Of a stretch of DNA of 33,290 nucleotides, positions 15,909 to 24,621 are shown piece by piece. Position numbers and translations under genes: made by a program. This DNA is from Natronosalvus hydrolyticus (GTDB taxonomy: Archaea > Halobacteriota > Halobacteria > Halobacteriales > Natrialbaceae), in NCBI GenBank assembly GCA_025517525.1, contig JAOPJZ010000031.1, forward strand, positions 1 through 33,290, in the 5' to 3' direction. The notes beneath the pieces are model-generated. The model saw only the letters and a program-made list of their open reading frames with translations. It was not told the origin of the DNA and searched no databases. Position 1 is the stretch's first letter, and each line of letters opens with the position of its first letter.

Positions 15909-16290
15909 GCTGCTTGCCACTCGCTATGCATATCTGTTGATGTTCGTCCTGCTGGGTATCGGTCTCTACATGACCATTGCCAGCCAGAACCTCGTGAAGA
16001 AACTGATCGGCGTCAACCTGTTCCAGACGGCGATTTTCCTGTTCTTCGTCGCCGTTGCCTACGTCGAAGTGGACGGCGAACCGGGTGGGTCGCCGGTCGT
16101 TCCAGCCACGGAAAATCCCGCCTCGAGCGACCTGATCCTCGCCAGTCCGTTGCCACACGTAATCGTTCTGACCGCGATTGTCGTCGGGATTGCGCTCACG
16201 GCGGTTGGACTGGCGTTGATCGTCCGTATCTACTCGGAGTACGGAACGCTTCGAGAAGACACCCTCCGGGAGGTGCGTGCCGATGAGTAG
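15901..16290 (+). CDS. mrpC: Mrp-type antiporter subunit C (NuoK-like)
   Basis: A 129-residue, three-helix protein homologous to NuoK of complex I. The first helix runs YLLMFVLLGIGLYMTIASQN, followed by LVKKLIGVNLFQTAIFLFFVAV. The third is preceded by the conserved SPLPHVIVLTAIVVGIALTAVGLAL. In NuoK-like subunits conserved charged residues line the proton path. The start lies eight bases inside mrpB, one of the longest overlaps in this operon. Confidence 0.93.
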   Translation: MIELLATRYAYLLMFVLLGIGLYMTIASQNLVKKLIGVNLFQTAIFLFFVAVAYVEVDGEPGGSPVVPATENPASSDLILASPLPHVIVLTAIVVGIALTAVGLALIVRIYSEYGTLREDTLREVRADE

Positions 16291-17842
16291 CGTCGAACTG
16301 CTGCCGGCGTTGCTAGTCGTGGTTCCGATCCTCCTGGCGACGGTGCCTATCGCGCTCGGACTGCGTTACGATCGGACCGGCTGGTCTGTCACGCTTGCGA
16401 CAACGGTTGGCCTGTTCGCTGGGACTGTCTACCTCGCGACGGTCGTCTACGGCGGGTCGGGAACGAACCAGGAAGTCGCCGTCATCCATGAACTCGGTGG
16501 CTTCACCGCACCGATGGGCATCGAACTCGTTGCGGACACGCTGTCGACGATGATCGCCTTGTTGGTCACCGGAACGGCACTCGGTGTCCTCGCGTTCACC
16601 CGCGTTGGCGGCCCGCGTGGAAACACGTTTTACAGTGGCTATCTGTTGCTCGTCGGCGGCCTGCTCGGACTGACCATGACCGGCGACGTGTTCAACATGT
16701 TCGTCTTCCTCGAGATCGTCGGCCTCGGCAGTTACGCCCTGATCTCGAGCGGGAGAGGTCCGGAAGCGGCCGTTGCCGCCCTCAAGTACCTGATTATCGG
16801 TACCGTCGGCGCGTCGATCTACCTGATCGGTGTTGGCTTCCTGTTCATGGCGACGGGGTCGCTGAATATGCTCGACCTGGCGGCTACGGTCCCCACACTC
16901 GAGGGACAGAATCTCCAGCTCGCTCGAGCGGCGTTCGCGTTCATCTTCGTCGGCTTCGCGATCAAAGTGGCCCAGTGGCCGCTACACAGCTGGCAACCGG
17001 ATGCCTATCAGCACGCCCCTGATGGCGTGACGCCGCTGATTGCGGCCCTGGTCTCGACGGTGTCGGCGTATGCGCTCGCACGCCTGCTGTTCACCGTGTT
17101 CGGCGCTGAGTTCATCGCTTCGACCCCCTATGCGAGCGAAATAATCGTCACAGTGGGTGCCGTCAGCGTCGTCGCCGGCAGCACCCTCGCCGTGATTCAG
17201 ACCGACGTGAAACGGATGCTCGCGTACTCTTCGGTCTCACAGTTTGGTCTGATCGTGGCTGCCTACGGTCTGCTCACCGAGACGGCACTTGTCGGCGCGC
17301 TCATCCACCTCATCGGCCACGGGCTGATGAAAGCCGGCCTGTTCATCGCCGTTGGAATCATCGCGATCGGCTACGGTGCTCGGACGGTCGATGCATACGC
17401 CGGTCTCGCCGGCGAGCGCCCGTTCGTGGCAGGTTCGATGGCCGTACTCCTCATCGCCTTGGTCGGAATCCCGCCATCGATCGGCTTCATCGGCAAGTGG
17501 TACATCGCCGTGGGTGCCATCGAGGCCCAGTCCTGGCTCGTGGCAGGCGTCATCTTCCTCAGCACCATGTTGACGCTCGCCTACGTCGCCCGTCTGCTCG
17601 AGCGGATGTACTTTACTCCTGCCTCAGCGCTCGAGGCTGGCCACGAAGACACCGCGACAGTTGGCCACGCCGTCACCGATGGGGGAACCGCAACGGTGAG
17701 GGGTACTCGAGTCACGATCGGGATGCTCGCCATCGTTATTTTCGTCGCGGCGCTCGCGGTGTTCCTCGGCTTTGCCGGGGACGCGTTCTTCGCGTTGCTC
17801 GAACCGTTCGTCGAATCTGCTGACCTGGAGGTGTCTCCCTGA
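16283..17842 (+). CDS. mrpD: Mrp-type antiporter large subunit 1 (MrpD-like)
   Basis: A 519-residue, roughly 14-helix proton-conducting subunit of the NuoL/M/N family. The signature acidic residue of TM5 is E144 (MFVFLEIVGLGSY) and the TM7 lysine is K228 (GFAIKVAQWPLHSWQPDAY), so the canonical half-channel residues are present. It is the expected proton path of the antiporter. The ATG at 16283 has GGGAGG about ten bases upstream, whereas a GTG at 16277 would be too close, so the ATG is chosen. It overlaps the end of mrpC by eight bases. Confidence 0.93.
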   Translation: MSSVELLPALLVVVPILLATVPIALGLRYDRTGWSVTLATTVGLFAGTVYLATVVYGGSGTNQEVAVIHELGGFTAPMGIELVADTLSTMIALLVTGTALGVLAFTRVGGPRGNTFYSGYLLLVGGLLGLTMTGDVFNMFVFLEIVGLGSYALISSGRGPEAAVAALKYLIIGTVGASIYLIGVGFLFMATGSLNMLDLAATVPTLEGQNLQLARAAFAFIFVGFAIKVAQWPLHSWQPDAYQHAPDGVTPLIAALVSTVSAYALARLLFTVFGAEFIASTPYASEIIVTVGAVSVVAGSTLAVIQTDVKRMLAYSSVSQFGLIVAAYGLLTETALVGALIHLIGHGLMKAGLFIAVGIIAIGYGARTVDAYAGLAGERPFVAGSMAVLLIALVGIPPSIGFIGKWYIAVGAIEAQSWLVAGVIFLSTMLTLAYVARLLERMYFTPASALEAGHEDTATVGHAVTDGGTATVRGTRVTIGMLAIVIFVAALAVFLGFAGDAFFALLEPFVESADLEVSP

Positions 17843-19821
17843 TGTCTGAAACCGTCGTTACTGACCTGCGACCGCTGGCTGCCGTACTCGTCTCGGCAAT
17901 CGCCGTGGTCTTCATCGTCGCGTCGTATCGCTACCCGAACGTTCGTGAGGGGTGGTCGGTTCTGGCTGCACTGGCCAAATTCGCCATCGTCGCCAGCATG
18001 TTACCCGGCGTGATGAACGGCACCGTGTATAAATGGAGTTTCGCCGAGGCAACCGGCCTCGATTTCGTCGCAGGCGTCGACTTCGCCCTCCGGGCGGACC
18101 CGCTCGGAATGCTCTTTGCCTTGCTCGCGAGTTTCCTCTGGATCTTCACCTCGTTTTATGCGGCAGGCTACATGCGCGGACTCGACGAACACGCCCAGAC
18201 CCGGTTTTTCGCCGCGTTCGCCGCCAGTCTCTCGACGGCCGTCGGCATCGCCTTCGCCTCGAATCTCGTCACCATCTTCATCTTCTACGAACTGCTCTCG
18301 CTGGTGACCTACCCGCTCGTTGCCCACAACGAAGATAGCGAGGCACGGATTGCCGGTCGGAAATACCTCACCTACACGTTCTTCGGCGGCGGGGTGTTCT
18401 TACTCGCCGGAACCGTCCTCGTCTACTGGCTGACAAGCTCGGCCAGTGGGACGGACACGGCCACCCTCGAGTTCCAGGCTGGTGGGATCGAACTCCTCAC
18501 GGAGGCCGCAGCGGCTGACCCGGCAATCGCTCAGGCCGCGTTTTACCTGCTGATTGCCGGCTTTGGTGTCAAAGCAGCGGTCATGCCGCTACACTCCTGG
18601 CTCGCAGACGCGATGGTTGCGCCGACCCCCGTGTCCGGACTACTCCACGCCGTGGCGGTCGTCAAGTCCGGGGCCTTCGGGGTTGCCCGCGTCTATCTGG
18701 ACGTGTTCGGCCTCGAGTTCCCGACGGCGTACCCGCTTTCGGTCCCGGTGGTCGGCGACGTGCCACTGAACATTCCAGTGGCGATACTGGCTGCCTTCAC
18801 GTTGACGGCAGCGAGCATCATCGCGTTGCGAAAGGACCACCTCAAACGACGGTTAGCGTACTCGACGACCGCACAGCTCTCTTACATCGTGCTTGGACTC
18901 TCGATGCTCCATCCCATCGGCGTTCTGGGCGCCTTATTGCACATTCCGGCACACGCGTTCGGGAAACTCACCCTGTTCTTCTGTGCCGGTGCGATCCACG
19001 TCGAAACCCACACCGACTACGTTAGCGAGATGGCCGGTATCGGCAAACGAATGCCACTGACGATGTCGGCGTTCACGCTCGGCGCTGCGAGCATGGCCGG
19101 TATCCCGCTGCTCGCTGGTTTCGTCAGCAAGTTCTATCTGCTCATCGGGGCTGCAAGCGGTGCTGAGGTCGCGGTGTACGGCCTCGAGGCGACCTGGCTG
19201 TGGATTTTCGCGGCCTCGCTCATCGTCTCCGGCGTGCTCAACATCGCGTACCTCTGGCCCGTCGTCTACACCGCGTTCTTCGAGAGCGAGGACCGACACG
19301 ACGCCAAACCAGTGTTCGAGTTCCCCGCAGGCGGCGAACGGAAATCCTACGGTGTTCTCGAGGGCGAAGCGGATCACGACATCGCCTCGGACGGTGGTTC
19401 GGACGACTCCACCCGGAAAGATCGCTACGCAGTCAACGAAAACCCGAGTGACGCAGACGTGCCGTTCGGGCCCGGTTCAGGTGCCGGTTCGACGGCTGCC
19501 GGCGAAAACCCGGTTGCTGCTGATCACGATGACACCGACCAAGACGACCACACTGACGAGCACCACGATAGTGAGGCGAACGAACACCACGAAACCGATG
19601 ACGAAGAACACCACGACGACCATCACCACGGCGGTGCACCGCTCGGCGGCTGGGAGCGACGCTCTCCGCTCACGTTTGCCGAAAGTACCTGGCTCATGTT
19701 GATGCCGATTACCGTCATCGTCACCGGCGCCGTCACCCTCGGAATCGTCCCCGATTACGCAGTGTTCCTCGAGCTGGCTGATACTATCGTTGCCGGGGTT
19801 ACCGGGGAGGGGGTACTATGA
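17842..19821 (+). CDS. Mrp-type antiporter large subunit 2 (NuoL/MrpA-like) with His/Asp-rich loop
   Basis: A 659-residue member of the same family, longer than its neighbours. Key residues are E150 (IFIFYELLSLVTY) and K244 (GFGVKAAVMPLHSWLADAM), with a further lysine in VVKSG. Residues about 480-597 are an unusual hydrophilic loop before the last membrane helix. Its second half has 11 histidines among Asp/Glu in about 38 residues (pattern EHH, EHH, EHH, DDHHH). The loop could bind divalent metal or simply be a salt-adapted insertion. The ATG shares one base with the previous stop, and TGGAGGTG lies upstream. It probably takes the place of the N-terminal part of bacterial MrpA. Confidence 0.9.
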   Translation: MSETVVTDLRPLAAVLVSAIAVVFIVASYRYPNVREGWSVLAALAKFAIVASMLPGVMNGTVYKWSFAEATGLDFVAGVDFALRADPLGMLFALLASFLWIFTSFYAAGYMRGLDEHAQTRFFAAFAASLSTAVGIAFASNLVTIFIFYELLSLVTYPLVAHNEDSEARIAGRKYLTYTFFGGGVFLLAGTVLVYWLTSSASGTDTATLEFQAGGIELLTEAAAADPAIAQAAFYLLIAGFGVKAAVMPLHSWLADAMVAPTPVSGLLHAVAVVKSGAFGVARVYLDVFGLEFPTAYPLSVPVVGDVPLNIPVAILAAFTLTAASIIALRKDHLKRRLAYSTTAQLSYIVLGLSMLHPIGVLGALLHIPAHAFGKLTLFFCAGAIHVETHTDYVSEMAGIGKRMPLTMSAFTLGAASMAGIPLLAGFVSKFYLLIGAASGAEVAVYGLEATWLWIFAASLIVSGVLNIAYLWPVVYTAFFESEDRHDAKPVFEFPAGGERKSYGVLEGEADHDIASDGGSDDSTRKDRYAVNENPSDADVPFGPGSGAGSTAAGENPVAADHDDTDQDDHTDEHHDSEANEHHETDDEEHHDDHHHGGAPLGGWERRSPLTFAESTWLMLMPITVIVTGAVTLGIVPDYAVFLELADTIVAGVTGEGVL

Positions 19822-21668
19822 CCGAAGTCGACGCCGTAACAGCGATCTATCCACCACTGCTTGTGTTCGCCACGGCACTGTTGGTGCTGGTTCTCCCTCG
19901 AATCGTTGGGTTTGCCCTCGGTGCGGCGAGTCTGGCTACCGTGACGGTCATTGCGTACGTGGCCCCCGAAGGCGGGCACATGACGATGACGTTCCTCGGA
20001 TTCGACGTCCAGCCGTATCTCGTCGACGAGTACACTCGATTCGTCGCCATCGGGCTTGGCTTCCTCGGCACCTTCGCCGTCGTCTACGCGTACTCGAGCG
20101 AGACGTCTCGAGCGATGGCGGCGTTCGCACTCGCGTACGTCGCCAGTGCGTTCGGGGCCGTCTTCGCCGGCGACTGGCTCGTCCTCGTGTTCATGTGGGA
20201 AATCATGGCCGTGACGAGCACGCTGCTCGTCTGGCACTTCGGTGGCGACGCCGTCCGTGCAGGGTATCGCTACGCGCTGGCTCACGGGATCGGTGGCAGC
20301 CTCGTCCTGTTCGGGGTCATCGCTCACTACGCCCAAGCAGGGACGTTCCTCTACGGACAGGGCGTGGGCCTTGAGCAGGCGTTCATCACTGGCGGCATCG
20401 CGACGGGAATTCCCGCTATGCTCGCCGTCCTGGGTATCGGCGTCAACGTGGCCTTCATCGGCTTTCACACCTGGCTGCCGGATACCTACCCCCGACCACA
20501 CCTGGCCGCGTCGGTGTTCCTCGCCGCGTTCACGACAAAGACGAGCGCATACGTCCTGTTGCGTGCGTTCCCTGACGGGCACATCTGGCTCGCGTACATG
20601 GGCGGGTTGATGGCCGTTTACGGCGCTGGTTTCGCGCTCCTCCAGCACGATATGCGCGCCCTGCTTTCCTATCACATTCAGGCCCAGCTGGGGTACATGG
20701 TCGCCGGTATCGGCATCGGATCGGCCATTGGGATTGCCGGCGCGATGGGACACCTCTTCAACAACGTACTCTACAAGAGCCTGCTGTTCATGGCCGTCGG
20801 GGTCGTCATCTATCGCACCCGAGAGAACGACCTGTACAAACTCGGCGGCCTCTGGCGAGAGATGCCACTGACGGCACTCGCGTTCTTCATCGGCGCACTC
20901 TCGATTACTGCCGTACCCGGGTTCAGCGGCTTTATCAGCAAAGGGATGTTGTTCGATGCGGCTACCGGCTACTTCGGAGGCACCGAACACTGGCCGCTAT
21001 TCGTGTTGTTGTTCATCGGCGGCATCGGAACGTTCCTCTCGTTCATCAAACTCGGGTTCTACGTCTTCTTCCACGGGGAAAGTGACCACGAGGTCAGAGA
21101 CGCCAAAACCGGACAGACGACTGCCATGCTCTCTGTCGGCGGTGCCTGTGTCGTCCTCGGACTGCCGGCCGTCGGCTGGCCGCTGTTCACCGACTTGATC
21201 CCGATCATTGACGGCACCCAGTTCACCGATCCGGAGGGACTCCAGACACTCAACCCCTACAGTATGGGGCACCTGCAGGACGCTGCGCTCTTGCTTGGGA
21301 TTTCGGCAATCGCGTTCCCGATCATCCGGAAACCGCTCTCGAAACTCGATTTCCGTGACCCGGCGACGTACGTCAACCCGGTCGGCTACAGACTCGGACG
21401 CTGGTCGATGCTCGCCGTCACCGAAGTCTTCGCCGCCGTTGACCGCGCCGCAGTCTCCCTGGTACGGACGTGCTACTGGGTCGGAAACAACCCCGTACGC
21501 GCTGTCGGCTCCGTCGCGACTCGAGTGCCCGATACCGTGGTCGAGAGCGATGCGTTCGAGACCCGTGAGGGGAAATCTACCTCGACACTCTCTCTGCGGG
21601 CCACGATCGGAATGACCGTGTTGTTCGTCACGGTGGTGTTAACGAGCGTACTCTTGCTCGTGCTCTGA
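19818..21668 (+). CDS. Mrp-type antiporter large subunit 3 (divergent NuoL/M/N-like)
   Basis: A 616-residue multi-helix protein of the proton-translocating NuoL/M/N family. The TM5 acidic residue is kept (E128 in VLVFMWEIMAVTS). The TM7 lysine of its two sister subunits is replaced by asparagine N210 (GIGVNVAFIGFHTWLPDTY; codon AAC at 20445-20447), and the following PLHSW is GFHTW. A lysine remains further on (TTKTSAY). It may be a structural or ion-selective subunit rather than a standard proton pump. A last hydrophobic helix (residues about 595-616) follows a hydrophilic segment. It overlaps the previous gene as ATGA, with GGGGAGGGGG upstream, and ends the operon. Confidence 0.9.
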   Translation: MTEVDAVTAIYPPLLVFATALLVLVLPRIVGFALGAASLATVTVIAYVAPEGGHMTMTFLGFDVQPYLVDEYTRFVAIGLGFLGTFAVVYAYSSETSRAMAAFALAYVASAFGAVFAGDWLVLVFMWEIMAVTSTLLVWHFGGDAVRAGYRYALAHGIGGSLVLFGVIAHYAQAGTFLYGQGVGLEQAFITGGIATGIPAMLAVLGIGVNVAFIGFHTWLPDTYPRPHLAASVFLAAFTTKTSAYVLLRAFPDGHIWLAYMGGLMAVYGAGFALLQHDMRALLSYHIQAQLGYMVAGIGIGSAIGIAGAMGHLFNNVLYKSLLFMAVGVVIYRTRENDLYKLGGLWREMPLTALAFFIGALSITAVPGFSGFISKGMLFDAATGYFGGTEHWPLFVLLFIGGIGTFLSFIKLGFYVFFHGESDHEVRDAKTGQTTAMLSVGGACVVLGLPAVGWPLFTDLIPIIDGTQFTDPEGLQTLNPYSMGHLQDAALLLGISAIAFPIIRKPLSKLDFRDPATYVNPVGYRLGRWSMLAVTEVFAAVDRAAVSLVRTCYWVGNNPVRAVGSVATRVPDTVVESDAFETREGKSTSTLSLRATIGMTVLFVTVVLTSVLLLVL

Positions 21669-22061
21669 TACGGTTTACTGTCGTCTCTTACCGACCCCGT
21701 ATGGGTATTCACCGGTAAAAAGTTACAGCAGACCGTATGAAGAGATTGTTGTAACTGAATAGCGGTCAGCGACCCTACCCTCGTGACCGGGATGCGACAA
21801 TGGATCCAATGACCCGGTTCGCTCGAGACACCAGGGTTCCCGTGAGCGAAACCGAACTGCCAGGAGTGTCTTGTTTTCTCATCGTGTCGGGAGACAGTAC
21901 GCTAATCGTGACCTACACCGAGTGCATGGGTCGCATAACAATGTCCGAACGAGCGCTTGAAAGTCCTAGATGAGACACACGGCTACCGAATGTGAACAAC
22001 CGACGTTTCGACCGCTCGAGGCAGGTGACGGCGTTCAGTCGACACGCCCGGGCGTGAGGGG
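21669..22061. other. 393-base spacer after the Mrp operon
   Basis: Apart from dispersed repeat copy 2 in its first 60 bases, no gene, tRNA or strong hairpin was seen. An imperfect inverted pair (CGGTTCGCTC near 21818 and GAGCGAAACCG near 21845) is weak. The promoter of the glycosyltransferase operon should lie towards the right end, but no clear TATA box stands out. Confidence 0.45.
21670..21728 (+). repeat. Dispersed intergenic repeat, copy 2
   Basis: It opens with ACGGTTTACTG and ends with TAAAAAGTTACAG, the latter shared exactly with the copy at 28197. It is about ten bases shorter in the middle than the other copies. An inner dyad TTACCG...CGGTAA is present. It sits right after the stop of the last antiporter gene. 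Confidence 0.65.
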
Positions 22062-23381
22062 GTGACCGTCGTGTACCGAGAACACACTGTGGGGGTGGTG
22101 GTTCCAGCGTACAACGAGGCCGGATTCGTCGGGGAGGTACTCGAGACGATGCCCGATTTCGTCGACCGCGTCTACGTGATCGACGACCGGTCGACCGACG
22201 ACACGTGGCAGGAGATTCTGTCGGTCGCTGGTGAGGACAGAAACGACGCACCTGACGAAGCGCTCACAACAAATCGTCCGGCTGAAACACCGGTTATGGG
22301 TGCCGTAACTGACGGCGGCGCAACGACAGCAGTCCCGTCCGACGAGCGTGAAGAGAAGGCCGAGCAGGGACCATCGAATGAAACGGCTGTAGCGACGACA
22401 GACGACGCTTCGCCTCCAGACCGAGAGGGGGCCGTTTCGACTACCGGCCGAGGCGAGTCGGCTGCTGTCCACTCGAGTGAACCCAGGGCTGAGGACGATG
22501 GTAGCGCTGAGGACGATGGCAGCACTGGGGAGGAGAGTAGCCCTATGGACGATGGAAGGCCTCGGGGACCATCGAAGTCTGCCGATGATTCGCAGACGAC
22601 GACGCCACAGATCATCCCGATCCGACACGAAGTCAATCGCGGGGTCGGTGGTGCAATCAAGACGGGATACGAACACGCACTCGAGGACAACATCGAAATC
22701 GTTGCGGTGATGGCCGGGGACGGGCAAATGGACCCTGAGCAGTTACACCGACTGCTGGACCCTATCGTCGACGGGGAAGCCGCATATGCCAAGGGGAATC
22801 GACTCGGCCGAAGTGAGGAACACGCCTCGATGTCGAACTGGCGGCTCTTTGGCAACGTCCTGTTGACCATCTTGACGAAAATAGCCAGCGGTTACTGGGA
22901 GATGATGGATCCACAGAACGGCTATACGGCACTGTCGACATCGGTTTTGGAGACGGTCGATCTCGATGGGCTATACGAGGAGTACGGTTTTGCAAACGAT
23001 TTGCTCGTCGAACTCAACACAGCAGGCTACCACATTGCCGACGTCTCGATGCCAGCAGTGTACGGCGACGAACACAGCCACATCGAGTATCGGACGTTCG
23101 TCCCACGGTTGTCCTCCCTGTTACTGTTCGGCTTCTTCCGACGGTTGCGTCGTCGCTACGTGGTTCGGGAGTTCCATCCGATGGTCTGTCTGTACGGACT
23201 CGGTATTATCGGGTGGCTGCTTGCCACGGCAGGGGTCACCCGGACCATTGCTCGACGCACCGACGGAGAGAGGGGACAATCCAATAGCGTACTGTATGGG
23301 TTTCTTGCGTCGATCTGTCTCGCGGTTGCGATGGTGTTCGACCGCGAGGATAACGACGGCAGCGTGGTGAGGATCCGATGA
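22062..23381 (+). CDS. Family 2 glycosyltransferase with long acidic low-complexity insertion
   Basis: A 439-residue GT-A enzyme of the dolichyl-phosphate-sugar synthase type. Residues 10-50 carry the donor-binding start (VGVVVPAYNEAGF, then VYVIDDRSTDDTW). Residues about 184-205 continue the fold (IPIRHEVNRGVGGAIKTGY), and residues 218-224 hold the DxD-like metal motif (GDGQMDP). Between them, residues about 55-182 are an insertion rich in Asp, Glu, Ser, Thr and Gly that includes an 18-base tandem repeat (EDDGSA units). Two hydrophobic helices near the C-terminus suggest membrane attachment. It probably transfers a sugar to a lipid carrier for protein glycosylation (inference). A GTG start is used; GTG 22071 is also possible and has better spacing from GAGGGGG. 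Confidence 0.85.
   Translation: MTVVYREHTVGVVVPAYNEAGFVGEVLETMPDFVDRVYVIDDRSTDDTWQEILSVAGEDRNDAPDEALTTNRPAETPVMGAVTDGGATTAVPSDEREEKAEQGPSNETAVATTDDASPPDREGAVSTTGRGESAAVHSSEPRAEDDGSAEDDGSTGEESSPMDDGRPRGPSKSADDSQTTTPQIIPIRHEVNRGVGGAIKTGYEHALEDNIEIVAVMAGDGQMDPEQLHRLLDPIVDGEAAYAKGNRLGRSEEHASMSNWRLFGNVLLTILTKIASGYWEMMDPQNGYTALSTSVLETVDLDGLYEEYGFANDLLVELNTAGYHIADVSMPAVYGDEHSHIEYRTFVPRLSSLLLFGFFRRLRRRYVVREFHPMVCLYGLGIIGWLLATAGVTRTIARRTDGERGQSNSVLYGFLASICLAVAMVFDREDNDGSVVRIR
22488..22523 (+). repeat. 18-base tandem repeat inside the glycosyltransferase insertion
   Basis: Two 18-base units (GCTGAGGACGATGGTAGC and a copy with one C/T change) encode the duplicated AEDDGS. This indicates that the insertion grew by slippage. 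Confidence 0.8.
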
Positions 23382-24523
23382 AAGTCGTCGTCACTATCCA
23401 GCACCCAGCACACGTCCACTTCTACAAGCACGTCATCGACGAACTCGAGGCCCGCGGACACGAGGTGTACGTCTTCGCCCGCGAGAACGACCTCGCTATC
23501 CCCTTACTCAACGCCTATGGGATTCCACACGAGGTCCTGGCTGGCCCACAGAACTCGCTTTCGGAACTCGTGAAGGTGCAGCTGTCCTACGAACTCCGTT
23601 TGCTCGAGCGCACCCGGCGAATCAAGCCGGACGTCATGACCGCAATTGGTGGCGTGGCGGTCTCACACGTCGCGCCACTGGTCGGTGCGAGAAGTGTCGT
23701 CTTCATCGACAACGAAGGGACCAGTTCGCATCGAGTGACGACGCCGTTTGCCCACGTCGTGGCCACGCCTCGAAATCACGATGCCGAGTACGGCTCCAAT
23801 CACGTCCGATACGACGGCTTTCACGAACTGGCCTATCTCGATCCAACGTATTTCGAGCCAGATCCGGAGCGGTTACGAACCCATGGCGTGGAACCTGACG
23901 AACGGTATTTCGTGCTCCGCTTCCGGAAGTGGGACGCCTTACACGACGTGGGTGAAGCAGGGCTCTCACTCGAGGGCAAGCGAACGCTGGTGTCAGTGCT
24001 GGCCGAACACGGAACCGTCTACATTACGAGTACGGACCCGTTGCCCGAGGACCTCGAGCAGTACGCAGTGCCAATCTCGCCGACGCACATTCACGACCTC
24101 TTGTATTACGCCGACTGCTATGCCGGTGACTCGGCCACGATGGCCACCGAGGCTGCCTTGCTCGGTACGCCGACCGTTCGCATCCAGTCCTTTGCCGCCC
24201 GAGGGACAGATATGACCAACTTCATCGAACTCGAGGAAAACTACGACCTGCTGCGCTCGACGGCTGACGAAACCGAGGGAATCGATCTGGTTCGCGAACT
24301 CGTCGCTGACGAACGAACACCCGAACGCTGGCGCAACCGTCGTGAGCAGCTGTTCGAGGAGAAAATCGACGTCACTGCGTACGTCACCGAACTCCTCTCT
24401 GCCCAGGGTGGTGCAGAAACGTATTCGGCACTCGAGCGAGCGCGAACCAGAGAAGCTACGGAACAGGAAGCCACCCGATCGGAACCGTCGATACAGCCGG
24501 ATATTCCTGCAATGGACGACTGA
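23378..24523 (+). CDS. DUF354 family protein (GT-B-like glycosyltransferase fold)
   Basis: A 381-residue protein. It begins MKVVVTIQHPAHVHFYKHVI, the conserved start of the DUF354 family, whose fold resembles UDP-GlcNAc 2-epimerases and GT-B glycosyltransferases. The C-terminal half has a nucleotide-sugar-like loop (YYADCYAGDSATMATEAALLGTP). The last 40 residues are a charged tail. Activity is not established for the family. The ATG overlaps the previous stop as ATGA, so it is co-translated with the GT2 enzyme and probably works in the same glycan pathway. Confidence 0.85.
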   Translation: MKVVVTIQHPAHVHFYKHVIDELEARGHEVYVFARENDLAIPLLNAYGIPHEVLAGPQNSLSELVKVQLSYELRLLERTRRIKPDVMTAIGGVAVSHVAPLVGARSVVFIDNEGTSSHRVTTPFAHVVATPRNHDAEYGSNHVRYDGFHELAYLDPTYFEPDPERLRTHGVEPDERYFVLRFRKWDALHDVGEAGLSLEGKRTLVSVLAEHGTVYITSTDPLPEDLEQYAVPISPTHIHDLLYYADCYAGDSATMATEAALLGTPTVRIQSFAARGTDMTNFIELEENYDLLRSTADETEGIDLVRELVADERTPERWRNRREQLFEEKIDVTAYVTELLSAQGGAETYSALERARTREATEQEATRSEPSIQPDIPAMDD

Positions 24524-24621
24524 GCAGGTCTCTTGAACGACTTATCCGGTCTCGTCGATTTCAGCTTGTGTCGATGATCGCCGATTCGATTCAGGAGTGA
24601 ACCATCCCCACTTCTGGGTGA

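Noticed and set aside
19755..20990. Minus-strand 411-residue frame in the antiporter operon
   Set aside because: It is antisense to two conserved overlapping antiporter genes, with a composition of mixed charged residues and no recognisable domain.
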